From: JAJDXW01 sp965223775
GTDB taxonomy: Bacteria; Pseudomonadota; Gammaproteobacteria; HK1
Direction of reading: 5' to 3'
DNA: 64,000 bases
NCBI GenBank assembly: GCA_965223775.1
Contig: OZ245021.1
Coordinates: 5,580,001-5,644,000 of the forward strand
Below the pieces are notes generated by a model. It was not told where the DNA came from. It saw only the letters and a list, made by a program, of their open reading frames with translations, and did not search any database. Shown here one piece after another: positions 1 to 8,854 of the stretch (positions are counted from its first letter, which is position 1; each line of letters starts with the position of its first letter). The position numbers were made by a program, and so were the translations under genes.

Positions 1-2
1 TC

Positions 3-494
3 ATGCTCGAGTGGGGCGACTTCGGGATGCGAGGCGATCTGCTGTTCGTCTTCTGCCTCAGCGTGCTCGCGACGGCATTTCTGCTCTACGTCCTCTACCG
101 CACGAAGCTCGGCATGGCGACCCGGGCGGTCGCCCAGCAGCCGGTCGCGGCCCAGCTCTGCGGCATGAGCGTGCAGGGCACCAACTCGACGACGTTCATC
201 ATTGCGGGGGTGATCGGCGGGATTGCGGGGGCCATGATCGGGGCCTCGGTCGGCATCCTCTCCCCGCTCCTGACCATCCCGGTCACCGTGAAGGGCCTGA
301 TCGCGGCCGTGATCGGCGGGCTCGGCAGCATCCCCGGCGCGATCGTCGGCGGGCTGCTGATCGGTGCGTTCGAGAACACGTTCCAGCTCATCCGCAGCGT
401 GACCGAACGCGACATGTACGTCATGCTGCTTCTCTTCGTCTTCCTCGCGTTTCGACCCGGCGGGATCTTCGGCACCGCGGGGAGACATGAGTAA
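3..494 (+). CDS. livH: LivH-type branched-chain ABC permease, C-terminal part
   Basis: This is the C-terminal 163 residues of an inner-membrane permease of the LivH family, which with LivM forms the channel of an importer for branched-chain amino acids or related small carboxylates. The reading frame is open to the left window edge, so the ATG at position 3 is probably internal and the true start lies outside. Several hydrophobic segments are visible. The glycine-rich stretch GLIAAVIGGLGSIPGAIVGG and the ending FRPGGIFG are typical of LivH C-termini. It is followed after about 125 bases by livM, livG and livF on the same strand, in the usual order. The substrate cannot be read from the permease, and no binding protein is present in the window. 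Confidence 0.9.
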   Translation: MLEWGDFGMRGDLLFVFCLSVLATAFLLYVLYRTKLGMATRAVAQQPVAAQLCGMSVQGTNSTTFIIAGVIGGIAGAMIGASVGILSPLLTIPVTVKGLIAAVIGGLGSIPGAIVGGLLIGAFENTFQLIRSVTERDMYVMLLLFVFLAFRPGGIFGTAGRHE

Positions 495-618
495 TTTCCG
501 GCCAAGCCTGGGAGGACTCGCGATGAGATTTGGCGCTGGTCGCCGAAGGACGGGAGGACGCCCCGGGTACGACGCGGCCACCGCCCGCAAGGGCTAAGCC
601 GAGAGGGGTCGGAACACC

Positions 619-1527
619 ATGGACTTCATCTGGGGCCTCGCTCAGATCTTCGCGATCCACACGATCATCGGGCTCTCCGCCTACGTGATCCTGCTGACTG
701 GCCAAGTCACGATGGCCCAAGCCGGTTTCTGCGCCATCGGCGCCTACATCGCGGGGATGTTGACGGTTCTCGCGGAGTGGCACATCGTCCCCGGCATGCT
801 CGCCGGCGGCCTCGTCGCGGGCGCCCTCGCCTGCGTGGTCGGGTTCCCGGCCCTTCGCGTAAAGGGCCTCATGTTCACGGTCGCGACCCTCGCCTTCGGG
901 GAGTTCGTCCGGCTGTTCTGGTTCAACTTCGACTACCAGGTCAGCCGGGGAGGGTTCCAGATCGGACCGCTCGGAGGCGAAGGTTTCCGCCAGATCCGGT
1001 TTTTCCCGGAGAACGGATGGACGACCCTTGACGTCGCGATCTTCATGTGGATCTGCGTCGCCGTCATCATGGCCGTCCTGTGGTGGATGGACCGCTCGCG
1101 AATCGGATCGGTGCTGCGGGCGGTCGGGGAGGACGAGCTCGCCGCCCAGTCGGTGGGGATCAACCTGACCGCGATCAAGGTGACCGCGTTCACCATCGGC
1201 GGGTTCATCGCCGGAATCGGCGGCAGCCTCTACGCGCACTACACGACCCACGTCGAGCACCTCAACTTCGGGGTGCTGCTGGCCACCTTCGCCATCGCCT
1301 ATCCGATCCTGGGCGGGCTCAGGTCCGTGGTCGGCACCCTGCTCGCGGTCCTGTTCATTCAGGGCGTGCTGGTAGAGGGCCTGCGCTTCCTCGGCGACTT
1401 GCGGAACATCCTCTTCGGCGCATTCATCGTGCTGGCGATGAACCTGCGGCCGTCGGGATTCATCGACGCGCGGGTCACCCGCGCACTCGGCCGACTGTTC
1501 CGGGTCGAGGAGCGGCGCAATGCTTGA
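619..1527 (+). CDS. livM: LivM-type branched-chain ABC permease
   Basis: The 302-residue product is a multi-span inner-membrane permease of the LivM family and would pair with the LivH encoded just upstream. Family landmarks include the early segment AYVILLTGQVTMAQAGFCAI, the LRVKGLMFTVATLAFGE region, the cytoplasmic loop VGEDELAAQSVGIN (the site where these permeases contact the ATPase) and the end MNLRPSGFID. The ATG at 619 is preceded by a GA-rich ribosome-binding stretch (gagagggg). Its last 8 bases overlap the start of livG, so the two are translationally coupled. The 124 bases between this gene and the preceding permease hold no supportable gene. Confidence 0.93.
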   Translation: MDFIWGLAQIFAIHTIIGLSAYVILLTGQVTMAQAGFCAIGAYIAGMLTVLAEWHIVPGMLAGGLVAGALACVVGFPALRVKGLMFTVATLAFGEFVRLFWFNFDYQVSRGGFQIGPLGGEGFRQIRFFPENGWTTLDVAIFMWICVAVIMAVLWWMDRSRIGSVLRAVGEDELAAQSVGINLTAIKVTAFTIGGFIAGIGGSLYAHYTTHVEHLNFGVLLATFAIAYPILGGLRSVVGTLLAVLFIQGVLVEGLRFLGDLRNILFGAFIVLAMNLRPSGFIDARVTRALGRLFRVEERRNA

Positions 1528-2307
1528 GCTGCGCGGCCTGTCGAAGCATTTCGGCGGCGTCCGCGCGGTCGACGAGCTGGACATCACGGTGGAACGGGGG
1601 CAGATCTTCGGGCTCATCGGACCCAACGGCTCCGGCAAGAGCACGACCGTGAACCTCGTCTGCGGAGTGTTTCCGGTCACCGCGGGCAGCGTCTTGTTCG
1701 AGGGGGCGGAGATCACGAACAACGCGCCGCACATCGCCCTTGGAAACGGCATCGCCCGGACCTTCCAGAACATTCGGCTCTTCTCGGAGCTCACCGTCTG
1801 GCAGAACCTGTGGGTGGCCCAGAACGGCCGCGAGTCGGTACAGGCGGAAGGCTTTCTTTCGCGCTGGCTCTCGGGAGATCGGCGCCAGCGGACGTCGGTC
1901 GAGGAACAGCTCGAGTTCTCCGGGCTCACCGACAAGCGAGACGAGCTCGCGAGCAGCCTCGCGTTCGGGGAGCAGCGGCGCCTCGAGCTCGCCCGCGCCC
2001 TCGCGGCCCGCCCCAAGCTCCTGCTCCTCGACGAGCCGGCCGCGGGCATGAACCTCGAGGAGGTGAAGCAGCTCGACGAGCGGCTGCGGTTGCTGAACGA
2101 GGAGCAGGGCATCACCATCCTCCTCGTCGAGCACGTGATGGAGCTGGTGATGGGGATAACCCACCGGATTGCCGCGCTCAACTTCGGCCGCAAGATCGCG
2201 GAGGGAAGCCCGGCGGAGATCCAGCAGAGCCAGGCGGTGCAGGAAGCCTACCTCGGCGGCTCGGAGGAGGCCGGCGAGGAGGGCGCGGAGACGGGTGGAG
2301 AACCATC

Positions 2308-2311
<4 letters not shown>
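1520..2311 (+). CDS. livG: LivG-type ABC transporter ATPase
   Basis: This 263-residue cytoplasmic ATPase belongs to the LivG group and would hydrolyse ATP for the LivHM channel. The Walker A loop is GPNGSGKST near residues 34-42. The signature region is the LivG form LAFGEQRRLELARAL instead of a canonical LSGGQ, and Walker B is LLLLDEPAAGMN. The switch histidine follows in LLVEHVMELV. The ATG lies inside the end of livM (8-base overlap), and its stop overlaps the start of livF by 4 bases, which indicates one operon. The roughly 20 extra C-terminal residues are Glu/Gly-rich and have no recognised role. Confidence 0.93.
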
Positions 2312-3030
<719 letters not shown>

Positions 3031-3034
3031 AGTC

Positions 3035-3338
3035 AGCGTGGAAATTTCACCGATTTCCTGCTGCGGACGCCAATCTGCGCGCGGTAGCGGGCCGTACTCC
3101 CTCACACCGCTTCGACGTAGTGTCGGCTACCTGCTGCGCTACGCAGTCCCTGCTTCGCTTGCAGGCCGGGCAAGCCATCCAGGGCTTGCCCGCTCGCCGG
3201 CGAAGCCGCGAAGCGGAACGAAGCGCCACCGGCGCTTCGTCCGGTTCCGGCTCGCCCTTCAGCGTCGTTCAGTCCGTGCGGCCCACTACCGCGGCATCTT
3301 GTCGCCCTCGCGACGAAAATCGGTGATATTTCCGCGCT
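3035..3338. mobile_element. MITE-like element with imperfect terminal inverted repeats
   Basis: The 355-base gap between the two Liv sets is almost filled by a stretch bounded by matching inverted ends. The left end reads agcgtggaaatttcaccgat, and the reverse complement of the right end reads agcgcggaaatatcaccgat: 18 of 20 bases agree. The interior has no convincing reading frame and contains small hairpin-forming repeats such as ggcaagcc...ggcttgcc. I could not find a convincing target-site duplication next to it. It is best read as a non-autonomous, MITE-like insertion. The transposase family that would move it is not identified. Confidence 0.55.
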
Positions 3339-3385
3339 AAGAGCGCTCCTCGTCTCCGGGGCGGCGGACCCATGAAGGCCGACCG

Positions 3386-4285
3386 GTGATCGTCGACTTC
3401 GTCCAGAACACCCTCGACGGTATCTTCGTCGGTTCGTCCTATTCGCTGCTCGCGATCGGCTTCACCCTGATCTTCGGGCTGATGCGACGTCTCAACCTGT
3501 CCTACGGCCCCTCGATCATGCTCGGGATCTTCGCGGGCACCCTGCTGCACCTTCAGTTCGAGGCCGGCCTCCTGCTCGTGGCCGCCGCGACCCTTGCCGG
3601 ATCGGTGCTGGCCGGCCTCTACGTGGAACGGGTCTGCTTCTGGGCGGTGCGCCGTGGGGCGGCGCTCGCCTCCATGGTCTCGAGCTTCGCCGTCTGGATG
3701 CAGCTCGAGGAACTCGTCACCGTCATCTTCCCCGAACGCACCTATCCGTTCCCGCCGCTTGCGGATTTCTCGCTCGAATTCGGAGAGTTCTTCGTCCGCG
3801 GCGAACATCTCATCATGTTCGGCTCCGCGGCGGGAATCATGATTCTCCTGCACCTGCTGCTGTATCGAACCCGGTTTGGACTCGCGCTCCGCGCCGTCTC
3901 CAGGAACCCGGCCGCCGCCGCCTTCGTCGGCATCAATACCGGCCTGGTGCTGCTCTCGGCGTTCGCGTTGGCTTCCGCAATCGGCGGCGTCGCGGGATAC
4001 CTGATTGCGGCCACCGATCAGCAGATCACCCCGTACTTCGGGCTCTGGGCGACCTTCAAGGGGCTCATCGCGATGACCCTCGGCGGCATGGGCTCGATCC
4101 CCGGCGCCATCGCCGGTGGTCTGCTGCTCGGCATCATCGAAGCCCACTGCGGCTGGTATCTCGGCACCGAGTACCGGGACCTCTCGGCCTACGCGGTCCT
4201 CTTCGCCTTCCTCGTCTTCCGGCCGGGCGGCCTCTTCGCGCAACGCCAGACGCTGCGCAGCCAGCTCGCGGCGCGCCGGGTATAG
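3386..4285 (+). CDS. livH: LivH-type ABC permease of the second importer
   Basis: This 299-residue multi-span permease is a complete LivH homologue. The N-terminus FVQNTLDGIFVGSSYSLLAI is characteristic, as are the loop LRAVSRNPAAAAFVGIN and the ending FRPGGLFAQRQ. The start is GTG at 3386; an ATG at 3372 is in another frame and stops after five codons. It opens a second complete livH-livM-livG-livF run that directly follows the first. Sequence divergence from the first set suggests a distinct substrate rather than a recent duplication. The gene ends 6 bases before the next permease. Confidence 0.92.
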   Translation: MIVDFVQNTLDGIFVGSSYSLLAIGFTLIFGLMRRLNLSYGPSIMLGIFAGTLLHLQFEAGLLLVAAATLAGSVLAGLYVERVCFWAVRRGAALASMVSSFAVWMQLEELVTVIFPERTYPFPPLADFSLEFGEFFVRGEHLIMFGSAAGIMILLHLLLYRTRFGLALRAVSRNPAAAAFVGINTGLVLLSAFALASAIGGVAGYLIAATDQQITPYFGLWATFKGLIAMTLGGMGSIPGAIAGGLLLGIIEAHCGWYLGTEYRDLSAYAVLFAFLVFRPGGLFAQRQTLRSQLAARRV

Positions 4286-4291
4286 CCAGCC

Positions 4292-5239
4292 ATGGACGAA
4301 TACCTCATTCAGATCCTCTCCAACATCGGGATGATCTCGTTCATCGCCCTGTCGGCCTACATCCTGCTCCTGACCGGCGAGATCTCGTTCGGCCAGCAGG
4401 CGTTCTTCGCGATCGGCGCCTATGCGTCGGGCATCGCGACCGCCATGTGGGGCTGGGGGTTCTGGCCGGGGCTGGTGTGGGGCGCGGCGACGGCGGGCGC
4501 CGCGGCGTTCCTGCTCGCCTGGCCGACGCTGCGCATGCGAGGGCTCTTCTTCGCGATCGGCACCCTCGCGTTCGCGGAGATGGTACGGCTCATCTTCGAG
4601 ATATTCAGCTACCAGGTCGAAATCGACGGTGAGCTGATCGGGCCGGACGGCTCGGAGGGCTTTCGCGGCATCCGCTACATCTTCGAGCAGGACATCAGCG
4701 CCTTCCAGTACATGCTCCTCATCTACGCCCTCCTCGCGGGCGTGCTCGCGTTCCTCTTCATCATCGAGAGAACGCGGCTCGGCGCCATCTGGCGCATGCT
4801 CGGCGAAGACGAGCTGCTCGCGGAAGCGCAGGGCGTGAACCGCACCTACTACAAGGTGCTGGCGACCGTCGTGGCGGGGGCCATCGCCGGAATCGGCGGG
4901 GTGCTCTATGCGCACATGAACACCTATCTCGAGCCGAAGATCTTCAACGTCATGCTGGGGGTGCACAGCCTCGCCTACGGCCTCATCGGCGGGCTCGGGA
5001 CCGCCTTCGGCCCCCTGATCGGGGTCGGGATCGACATCGGACTGCTCGAGTCGGCACGGATATTCTCCGGCTACCGGATGATCGTGTTCGGCGGACTCGT
5101 CGCCCTGCTGCTGATCTTCCGTCCCCGCGGCCTGCTCGACGAGGCGGCGGTCCATGCCATCGTCGCCAAGTGGCGTGCGCTGACCTCGTCCCGAGCGAAG
5201 CGGCGGTCCGCGCGCTCGCGGGAGCGATCGGGTGCTTGA
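4292..5239 (+). CDS. livM: LivM-type ABC permease of the second importer
   Basis: A 315-residue inner-membrane permease of the LivM family. Landmarks are ALSAYILLLTGEISFGQQAF near the N-terminus, the LRMRGLFFAIGTLAFAEMV segment, the ATPase-contacting loop LGEDELLAEAQGVN and the C-terminal IFRPRGLLDE. The last 30 residues are Arg/Ser/Ala-rich and extend past the usual family end. The gene starts 6 bases after livH and its final 8 bases overlap the following livG start, the same arrangement as in the first set. Confidence 0.92.
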   Translation: MDEYLIQILSNIGMISFIALSAYILLLTGEISFGQQAFFAIGAYASGIATAMWGWGFWPGLVWGAATAGAAAFLLAWPTLRMRGLFFAIGTLAFAEMVRLIFEIFSYQVEIDGELIGPDGSEGFRGIRYIFEQDISAFQYMLLIYALLAGVLAFLFIIERTRLGAIWRMLGEDELLAEAQGVNRTYYKVLATVVAGAIAGIGGVLYAHMNTYLEPKIFNVMLGVHSLAYGLIGGLGTAFGPLIGVGIDIGLLESARIFSGYRMIVFGGLVALLLIFRPRGLLDEAAVHAIVAKWRALTSSRAKRRSARSRERSGA

Positions 5240-5960
5240 GGTCGAACGGGTCTCCCGGTCGTTCGGCGGGGTCGCGGCGCTCACGGAAGTGAGCTTGCAA
5301 GTCGCGGCGGGCGAGATCGTCGGGCTCATCGGGCCGAACGGCTCGGGAAAGACCACGCTGCTCAACGTGATTACCGGCATCTCGCCCGCGGAGCGCGGCC
5401 GGGTCCGGTTCGACGGCCGGGACGTGACCGGCCTTCGCCCCGACCGGATCGCGGCCCTCGGACTCGCCCGCACCTTCCAGACCCCGCGCATCCTCCACCG
5501 GATGACGGTCCTTCAGAACCTTGCCGCCGCCGTCTTCGCGGGTTCCTCCAGTGTCCGAAGGCTGAGCGCGGCCGACCGCGCTCGCCTGGTCGGGCTGCTG
5601 GACGAGTGCGGTCTCGGCCAACGGGTAGACGAGCTCGCGAGCAAGCTCACCTTGCCGGAACAGCGAAGACTCGAGCTCGTCCGCACCCTGGTCACCGATC
5701 CGAAGCTCATCCTCCTCGACGAGCCGGCCGGTGGAATGACCCCGGCGGAGACGCAGGGCATGGCAAGGCTCATCGCGGAGGTGGCGACGAAACGGCGGAC
5801 CTGCATCGTCATCGAGCACAAGATCGACATGATCTCGTCGCTCTGCGAGCGGATCTGCGTCCTCAACTTCGGCCAGGTGATCGCCGACGGAACGACCGCG
5901 GCGGTGCTCGAGGACGAGGCCGTCCTCGAGGCCTACCTCGGGCGGCGGACCCCGGCCTGA
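5232..5960 (+). CDS. livG: LivG-type ABC ATPase of the second importer
   Basis: A 242-residue ATPase beginning at GTG 5232, inside the end of livM. Walker A is GPNGSGKTT, the signature region is KLTLPEQRRLELVRTL (again the LivG type without LSGGQ), Walker B is LILLDEPAGGMTP and the switch histidine lies in CIVIEHKIDMI. The C-terminus VLEAYLGRRTPA matches the family end. It would drive the LivH/LivM pair encoded just upstream, together with the next ATPase. Confidence 0.92.
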   Translation: MLEVERVSRSFGGVAALTEVSLQVAAGEIVGLIGPNGSGKTTLLNVITGISPAERGRVRFDGRDVTGLRPDRIAALGLARTFQTPRILHRMTVLQNLAAAVFAGSSSVRRLSAADRARLVGLLDECGLGQRVDELASKLTLPEQRRLELVRTLVTDPKLILLDEPAGGMTPAETQGMARLIAEVATKRRTCIVIEHKIDMISSLCERICVLNFGQVIADGTTAAVLEDEAVLEAYLGRRTPA

Positions 5961-5971
5961 CCGTGGCGACC

Positions 5972-6682
5972 ATGCTGGAGGTCCGCAATCTCCATGTCTC
6001 CTACGGCAAGGTGCGGGCCGTCCAGGGGGTGTCGCTGCGCGTCGACCAGGGAGAGATCGTGGCCCTCATCGGCGCCAACGGGGCCGGAAAGAGCTCGACG
6101 ATGCACGCGATCTGCGGGGTGACGAGGCCCGCCCTCGGCACGATCGCGTTTCAGGGGAAGGACATCACCGGCCGCCCCGCCCACCGCGTCGTGCCGCTCG
6201 GGATCGCGCAGGTGCCCGAAGGCCGGCTGATCTTCGACGACCTCACCATCGAGGAGAACCTGGTGCTCGGCGGGATCACCCGCCCCGGCGGGAGCGAGCG
6301 GCAGCGCATGGCCAGCGTCCTCGAGCTGTTTCCGGTTCTCGCGCCCCGCACCGGCGAGCTCGCCTCCAACCTCTCGGGAGGGCAGCAGCAGCTTCTCGCC
6401 ATCGCGAGGGGGCTGATGTCGGAACCGGCGTTTCTCATGCTGGACGAGCCTTCCCTGGGGCTCGCGCCGCTCGCCGCGCAGGAGGTCTTCGACCTCTTCG
6501 TCACGTTGCGGCGAAACGGGGTGACAATCCTGCTGGTCGAGCAGAACGTGCGCCAGGCGCTCGCCATCGCGGACCGCGGCTACGTCATCGAGAGCGGCCG
6601 CATCATCCTGGAGGGCGAGTCCGCGCGCCTGCTCGACGACGAAGGGCTGGCGCGCGCCTACCTTGGAATCGAACGCCAATAG
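5972..6682 (+). CDS. livF: LivF-type ABC ATPase of the second importer
   Basis: This is the fourth component of the second importer, about 236 residues from ATG 5972; a GTG at 5963 would add three residues and cannot be excluded. Walker A is GANGAGKSS (the second residue of the motif differs from the usual GPNG), the signature is NLSGGQQQLLAIARGLM, Walker B is FLMLDEPSLGLAP and the switch histidine position is occupied within LLVEQNVRQAL, as is normal for LivF. The gene closes the operon; a small exported protein follows after 44 bases. Confidence 0.92.
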   Translation: MLEVRNLHVSYGKVRAVQGVSLRVDQGEIVALIGANGAGKSSTMHAICGVTRPALGTIAFQGKDITGRPAHRVVPLGIAQVPEGRLIFDDLTIEENLVLGGITRPGGSERQRMASVLELFPVLAPRTGELASNLSGGQQQLLAIARGLMSEPAFLMLDEPSLGLAPLAAQEVFDLFVTLRRNGVTILLVEQNVRQALAIADRGYVIESGRIILEGESARLLDDEGLARAYLGIERQ

Positions 6683-6726
6683 CCAAGCTCACCGGCACCG
6701 AACAACGAAGACGGGGGAGAGACATC

Positions 6727-7170
6727 ATGCAATCGATCGGACTCCGGCTGGTCACGAGCCTGCTCGTGCTGGCGCCCACCATTTCGTTCGCCGCCGGGGA
6801 GCGACCCATGGTCAACGTCGAGTGCAAGCCGACGGACGAGAAGCTCGTATTCCATTGCATGTTCGACGTCACGGGGAAGAAGAGCCACGAGCCCATGGAC
6901 GGAGCGGCGTTCAAGGTCAACGCCGACATGGCGAGCATGCCCCTGACCCACAACGTCAAGCCGATTCGTCCGGGGCCGGTCGCCGGCAAGCCCGGCTCGT
7001 ACGAGGGGCGCCTCGAGCTCGAGATGCTGGGCGAGTGGACGCTCAAGCTGACCTTCGACGAGCCGGTCCGGGACATCGTCATCGAGAAGGTGACGTTCGG
7101 CGACGAGGCGATGGACCACTCGAAGATGGACCATTCCAAGATGGGCCACGGCGACGAGACGAAGGAATAG
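6727..7170 (+). CDS. exported FixH/YtkA-like protein with His/Met-rich tail
   Basis: The 147-residue product begins with a Sec signal peptide (hydrophobic core SLLVLAPTISFA, cleavage expected near residue 22). The mature part has the beta-rich pattern seen in FixH/YtkA-like domains (DMASMPLTHNVKPIRPGPV followed by GRLELEMLGEWTLKLTF). The tail carries MDHSKMDHSKMGHG, a repeated His/Met motif of the kind that binds copper or other soft metals. A ribosome-binding site (gggggagagac) precedes the ATG. It lies 44 bases downstream of the second Liv set on the same strand, so it may be cotranscribed. A periplasmic metal-related role is an inference from the tail only. Confidence 0.6.
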   Translation: MQSIGLRLVTSLLVLAPTISFAAGERPMVNVECKPTDEKLVFHCMFDVTGKKSHEPMDGAAFKVNADMASMPLTHNVKPIRPGPVAGKPGSYEGRLELEMLGEWTLKLTFDEPVRDIVIEKVTFGDEAMDHSKMDHSKMGHGDETKE

Positions 7171-7180
7171 GCGGACCACT

Positions 7181-7217
7181 GCGGCCACGAGAAGCCTGAT
7201 CCGTTCGCGGTGGCCGC
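7181..7217. terminator. possible hairpin between convergent genes
   Basis: The arms gcggccac and gtggccgc are perfect 8-base inverted repeats separated by 21 bases, placed between the convergent exported-protein gene and the aldolase gene. The position suits a shared terminator, but the loop is long and there is no clear T run on either side. Confidence 0.3.
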
Positions 7218-7238
7218 CGGCGCGGCCGGGGTACGGCG

Positions 7239-7961
7239 TTACCGGACAGTCCGCTCCGCGAAGGTGCGCGCACCGGCCGCGACGAAGTCGTTCGCGTGGG
7301 TGTAAAGGAAGCGCACCCCCTTCGCCACGTACTCGCCGACGTTCTCGTAGTTGACCAGAACGCCTGTGTGGCGGCCCGCCGCGCGGGCCCTCTCGATCAC
7401 CTCGTCCATCACCCGCTGCACCTCCGGGGCCCGGAAGTCGCCCTCGTGGCCCATGCTCTTCGCGAGGTCCACGGGGCCGATGAAGTAGACGTCGATGCCG
7501 TCCACGGCGAGGAAGTCGTCGAGCTCCTCGACCGCGGTGACGGTCTCGATCTGGACGGAAACGAATTTGCCGACCGGATCGCGCGGGTAGCAGTACCGCA
7601 CCGACTCGACGACCCTGGCGGCGTCCACGGCCCGTTCGACCCGGGGGACCACCACCCCGTCCACTCCCCGGAAGAGGTATCGCTCGAGCACCCAGTCGGC
7701 GGGGCTGAACACCCGCACCACGCTCGCCATGGAGTGCAGGCGCGCGGCCCGTGCCATGTTCTCCACCGACTCCACGTCGGGGCTCCCCTGCTCGCAGTCG
7801 ATGAAAACGATGTCGATCGGCTGCCGGGCGAGCACCTCGACGAAGCTCGCGGACGGGTGGTCCGCGTTCACCACGACGAGGGGCTCGTCGCGCGCGAGCT
7901 TGGCGCGAAGGCGCTCCACAGGCCCTTGGCCCTCCTTCCCCGAATCCGAATGCGCTGCCAT
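7239..7961 (-). CDS. HpcH/HpaI-family aldolase/citrate lyase-like protein
   Basis: A TIM-barrel class II aldolase-like protein of about 240 residues, related to 2-keto-3-deoxy sugar acid and 4-hydroxy-2-oxoheptanedioate aldolases. Typical stretches are FIDCEQGSPDVESV, VDGVVVPRVE, the metal-binding glutamate region VQIETVTAVEELDDFLAV and the aspartate in YFIGPVDLAKSMG. The start was set at ATG 7961 because it gives the usual family length; an upstream start at 8024 would add 21 Arg-rich residues that do not look like family sequence. It is convergent with the preceding gene and divergent from the toxin-antitoxin operon. The substrate is unknown, and the active-site arginine was not assigned with certainty. 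Confidence 0.75.
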   Translation of the reverse strand: MAAHSDSGKEGQGPVERLRAKLARDEPLVVVNADHPSASFVEVLARQPIDIVFIDCEQGSPDVESVENMARAARLHSMASVVRVFSPADWVLERYLFRGVDGVVVPRVERAVDAARVVESVRYCYPRDPVGKFVSVQIETVTAVEELDDFLAVDGIDVYFIGPVDLAKSMGHEGDFRAPEVQRVMDEVIERARAAGRHTGVLVNYENVGEYVAKGVRFLYTHANDFVAAGARTFAERTVR

Positions 7962-8034
7962 GAACCGTTTCCGCCGCCGCTCCATTTCGACCCCGAGTCT
8001 TGCCTCCCTGCGGCGCGAATGCAATCGACGGATC

Positions 8035-8062
8035 TTGACTCATCATGGATGAGTCTTATAGG
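8035..8062 (+). promoter_or_regulatory. promoter with palindromic operator of the toxin-antitoxin operon
   Basis: A perfect inverted repeat GACTCATC-ATG-GATGAGTC occupies 8037-8055, just 17 bases before the antitoxin ATG. It overlaps a plausible sigma-70 promoter: -35 TTGACT at 8035-8040 and -10 TATAGG at 8057-8062, 16 bases apart. Ribbon-helix-helix antitoxins usually bind such palindromes and repress their own operon, so this is the likely autoregulatory operator. Confidence 0.65.
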
Positions 8063-8072
8063 CTTACGCTTT

Positions 8073-8318
8073 ATGAGTAAGCGATTGCAAGTCCTGTTCG
8101 ACAAAGAGGAGTACCTGGAGATCCAGGCCGCCGCGCGCCGATCTCGGATGACGGTCGCCGAATGGGTCCGCCAGACACTACGACGGGCTCGACACGACCA
8201 TCCCGCGACGGTGGAAGCCAAGCTCGCTGCCGTCGCGGAGGCCGCGCGCCACGAATTCCCCACGGCCGACATCGACGTCATGCTGCGCGAGATCGAAGCC
8301 GGGCATCATCCTGCGTGA
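8073..8318 (+). CDS. ribbon-helix-helix antitoxin (VapB-like)
   Basis: The 81-residue protein starts MSKRLQVLFDKEEYLEIQ and has the pattern of a ribbon-helix-helix DNA-binding domain: an N-terminal beta strand followed by two helices (AAARRSRMTVAEWVRQTLRR). The C-terminal half is acidic and presumably wraps the toxin. The start was set at ATG 8073 because it follows the palindromic operator directly; an open frame that extends much further upstream lies on the opposite strand of the aldolase gene and is not coding. Its stop overlaps the toxin start by four bases (GTGA), the usual coupling of antitoxin and toxin. Confidence 0.8.
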   Translation: MSKRLQVLFDKEEYLEIQAAARRSRMTVAEWVRQTLRRARHDHPATVEAKLAAVAEAARHEFPTADIDVMLREIEAGHHPA

Positions 8319-8710
8319 TCTTCATCGACTCGAACGTGCCGATGTACCTGGTCGGCGCCGAGCACCCCAACAAGGCACGCGCCATCGCCCTCGTTGGGAA
8401 CCTGATCCGGAACGGCGAACGGCTGGTGACGGACGTCGAGGTCTACCAGGAGATTCTGCATCGTTACACTGCGATTCGAAGGTCGGATGCGATTGATGCC
8501 GCGTTCCGCAGCCTCGACGCGTTCGTCGACGAGGTCCTGACGTTCGGGATGACGGAGATCCGCATGGCCCGGGCCATTATCGGTGCGCTGGAGGGAGTTT
8601 CCGCGCGCGACGCCCTTCACGCGGCCATCATGCGCAGCAATCGTATCCACCGGATCCTGAGCTTCGACCGGGGATTCGACTCCATCTCCGACATCGAACG
8701 CCTGCACTGA
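8315..8710 (+). CDS. PIN-domain toxin (VapC-like ribonuclease)
   Basis: This 131-residue protein is a PIN-domain ribonuclease, the toxin of a type II pair. It starts at GTG 8315, overlapping the antitoxin stop. The acidic residues expected for the metal site are all present: Asp5 in FIDSN, Glu46 in VEVYQEIL, Asp99 in SARDALHAA and Asp118/Asp122 in SFDRGFD. Length and order agree with VapC proteins, which cut tRNA or rRNA when released from the antitoxin. The specific RNA target cannot be inferred. Confidence 0.85.
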   Translation: MIFIDSNVPMYLVGAEHPNKARAIALVGNLIRNGERLVTDVEVYQEILHRYTAIRRSDAIDAAFRSLDAFVDEVLTFGMTEIRMARAIIGALEGVSARDALHAAIMRSNRIHRILSFDRGFDSISDIERLH

Positions 8711-8854
8711 TTCTCAATGAACCCTTCGTCCCGACGCGGGACCGTGGGGACCCGGATCGGCGGCGGGATGGGGCTCCGTCACGGCGCGCGCGGAACCGGG
8801 CTAGAATCTCGGCGGCGCGCGAGAGCGCACGAAGCGGAAAGGGGGAGGGGTTCG

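Noticed and set aside
421..2193. Minus-strand open frame of 590 codons
   Set aside because: Antisense to livM/livG; composition is that of a shadow frame.
3269..5491. Minus-strand open frame of 740 codons
   Set aside because: Antisense to livH and livM of the second importer, with no recognisable protein features.
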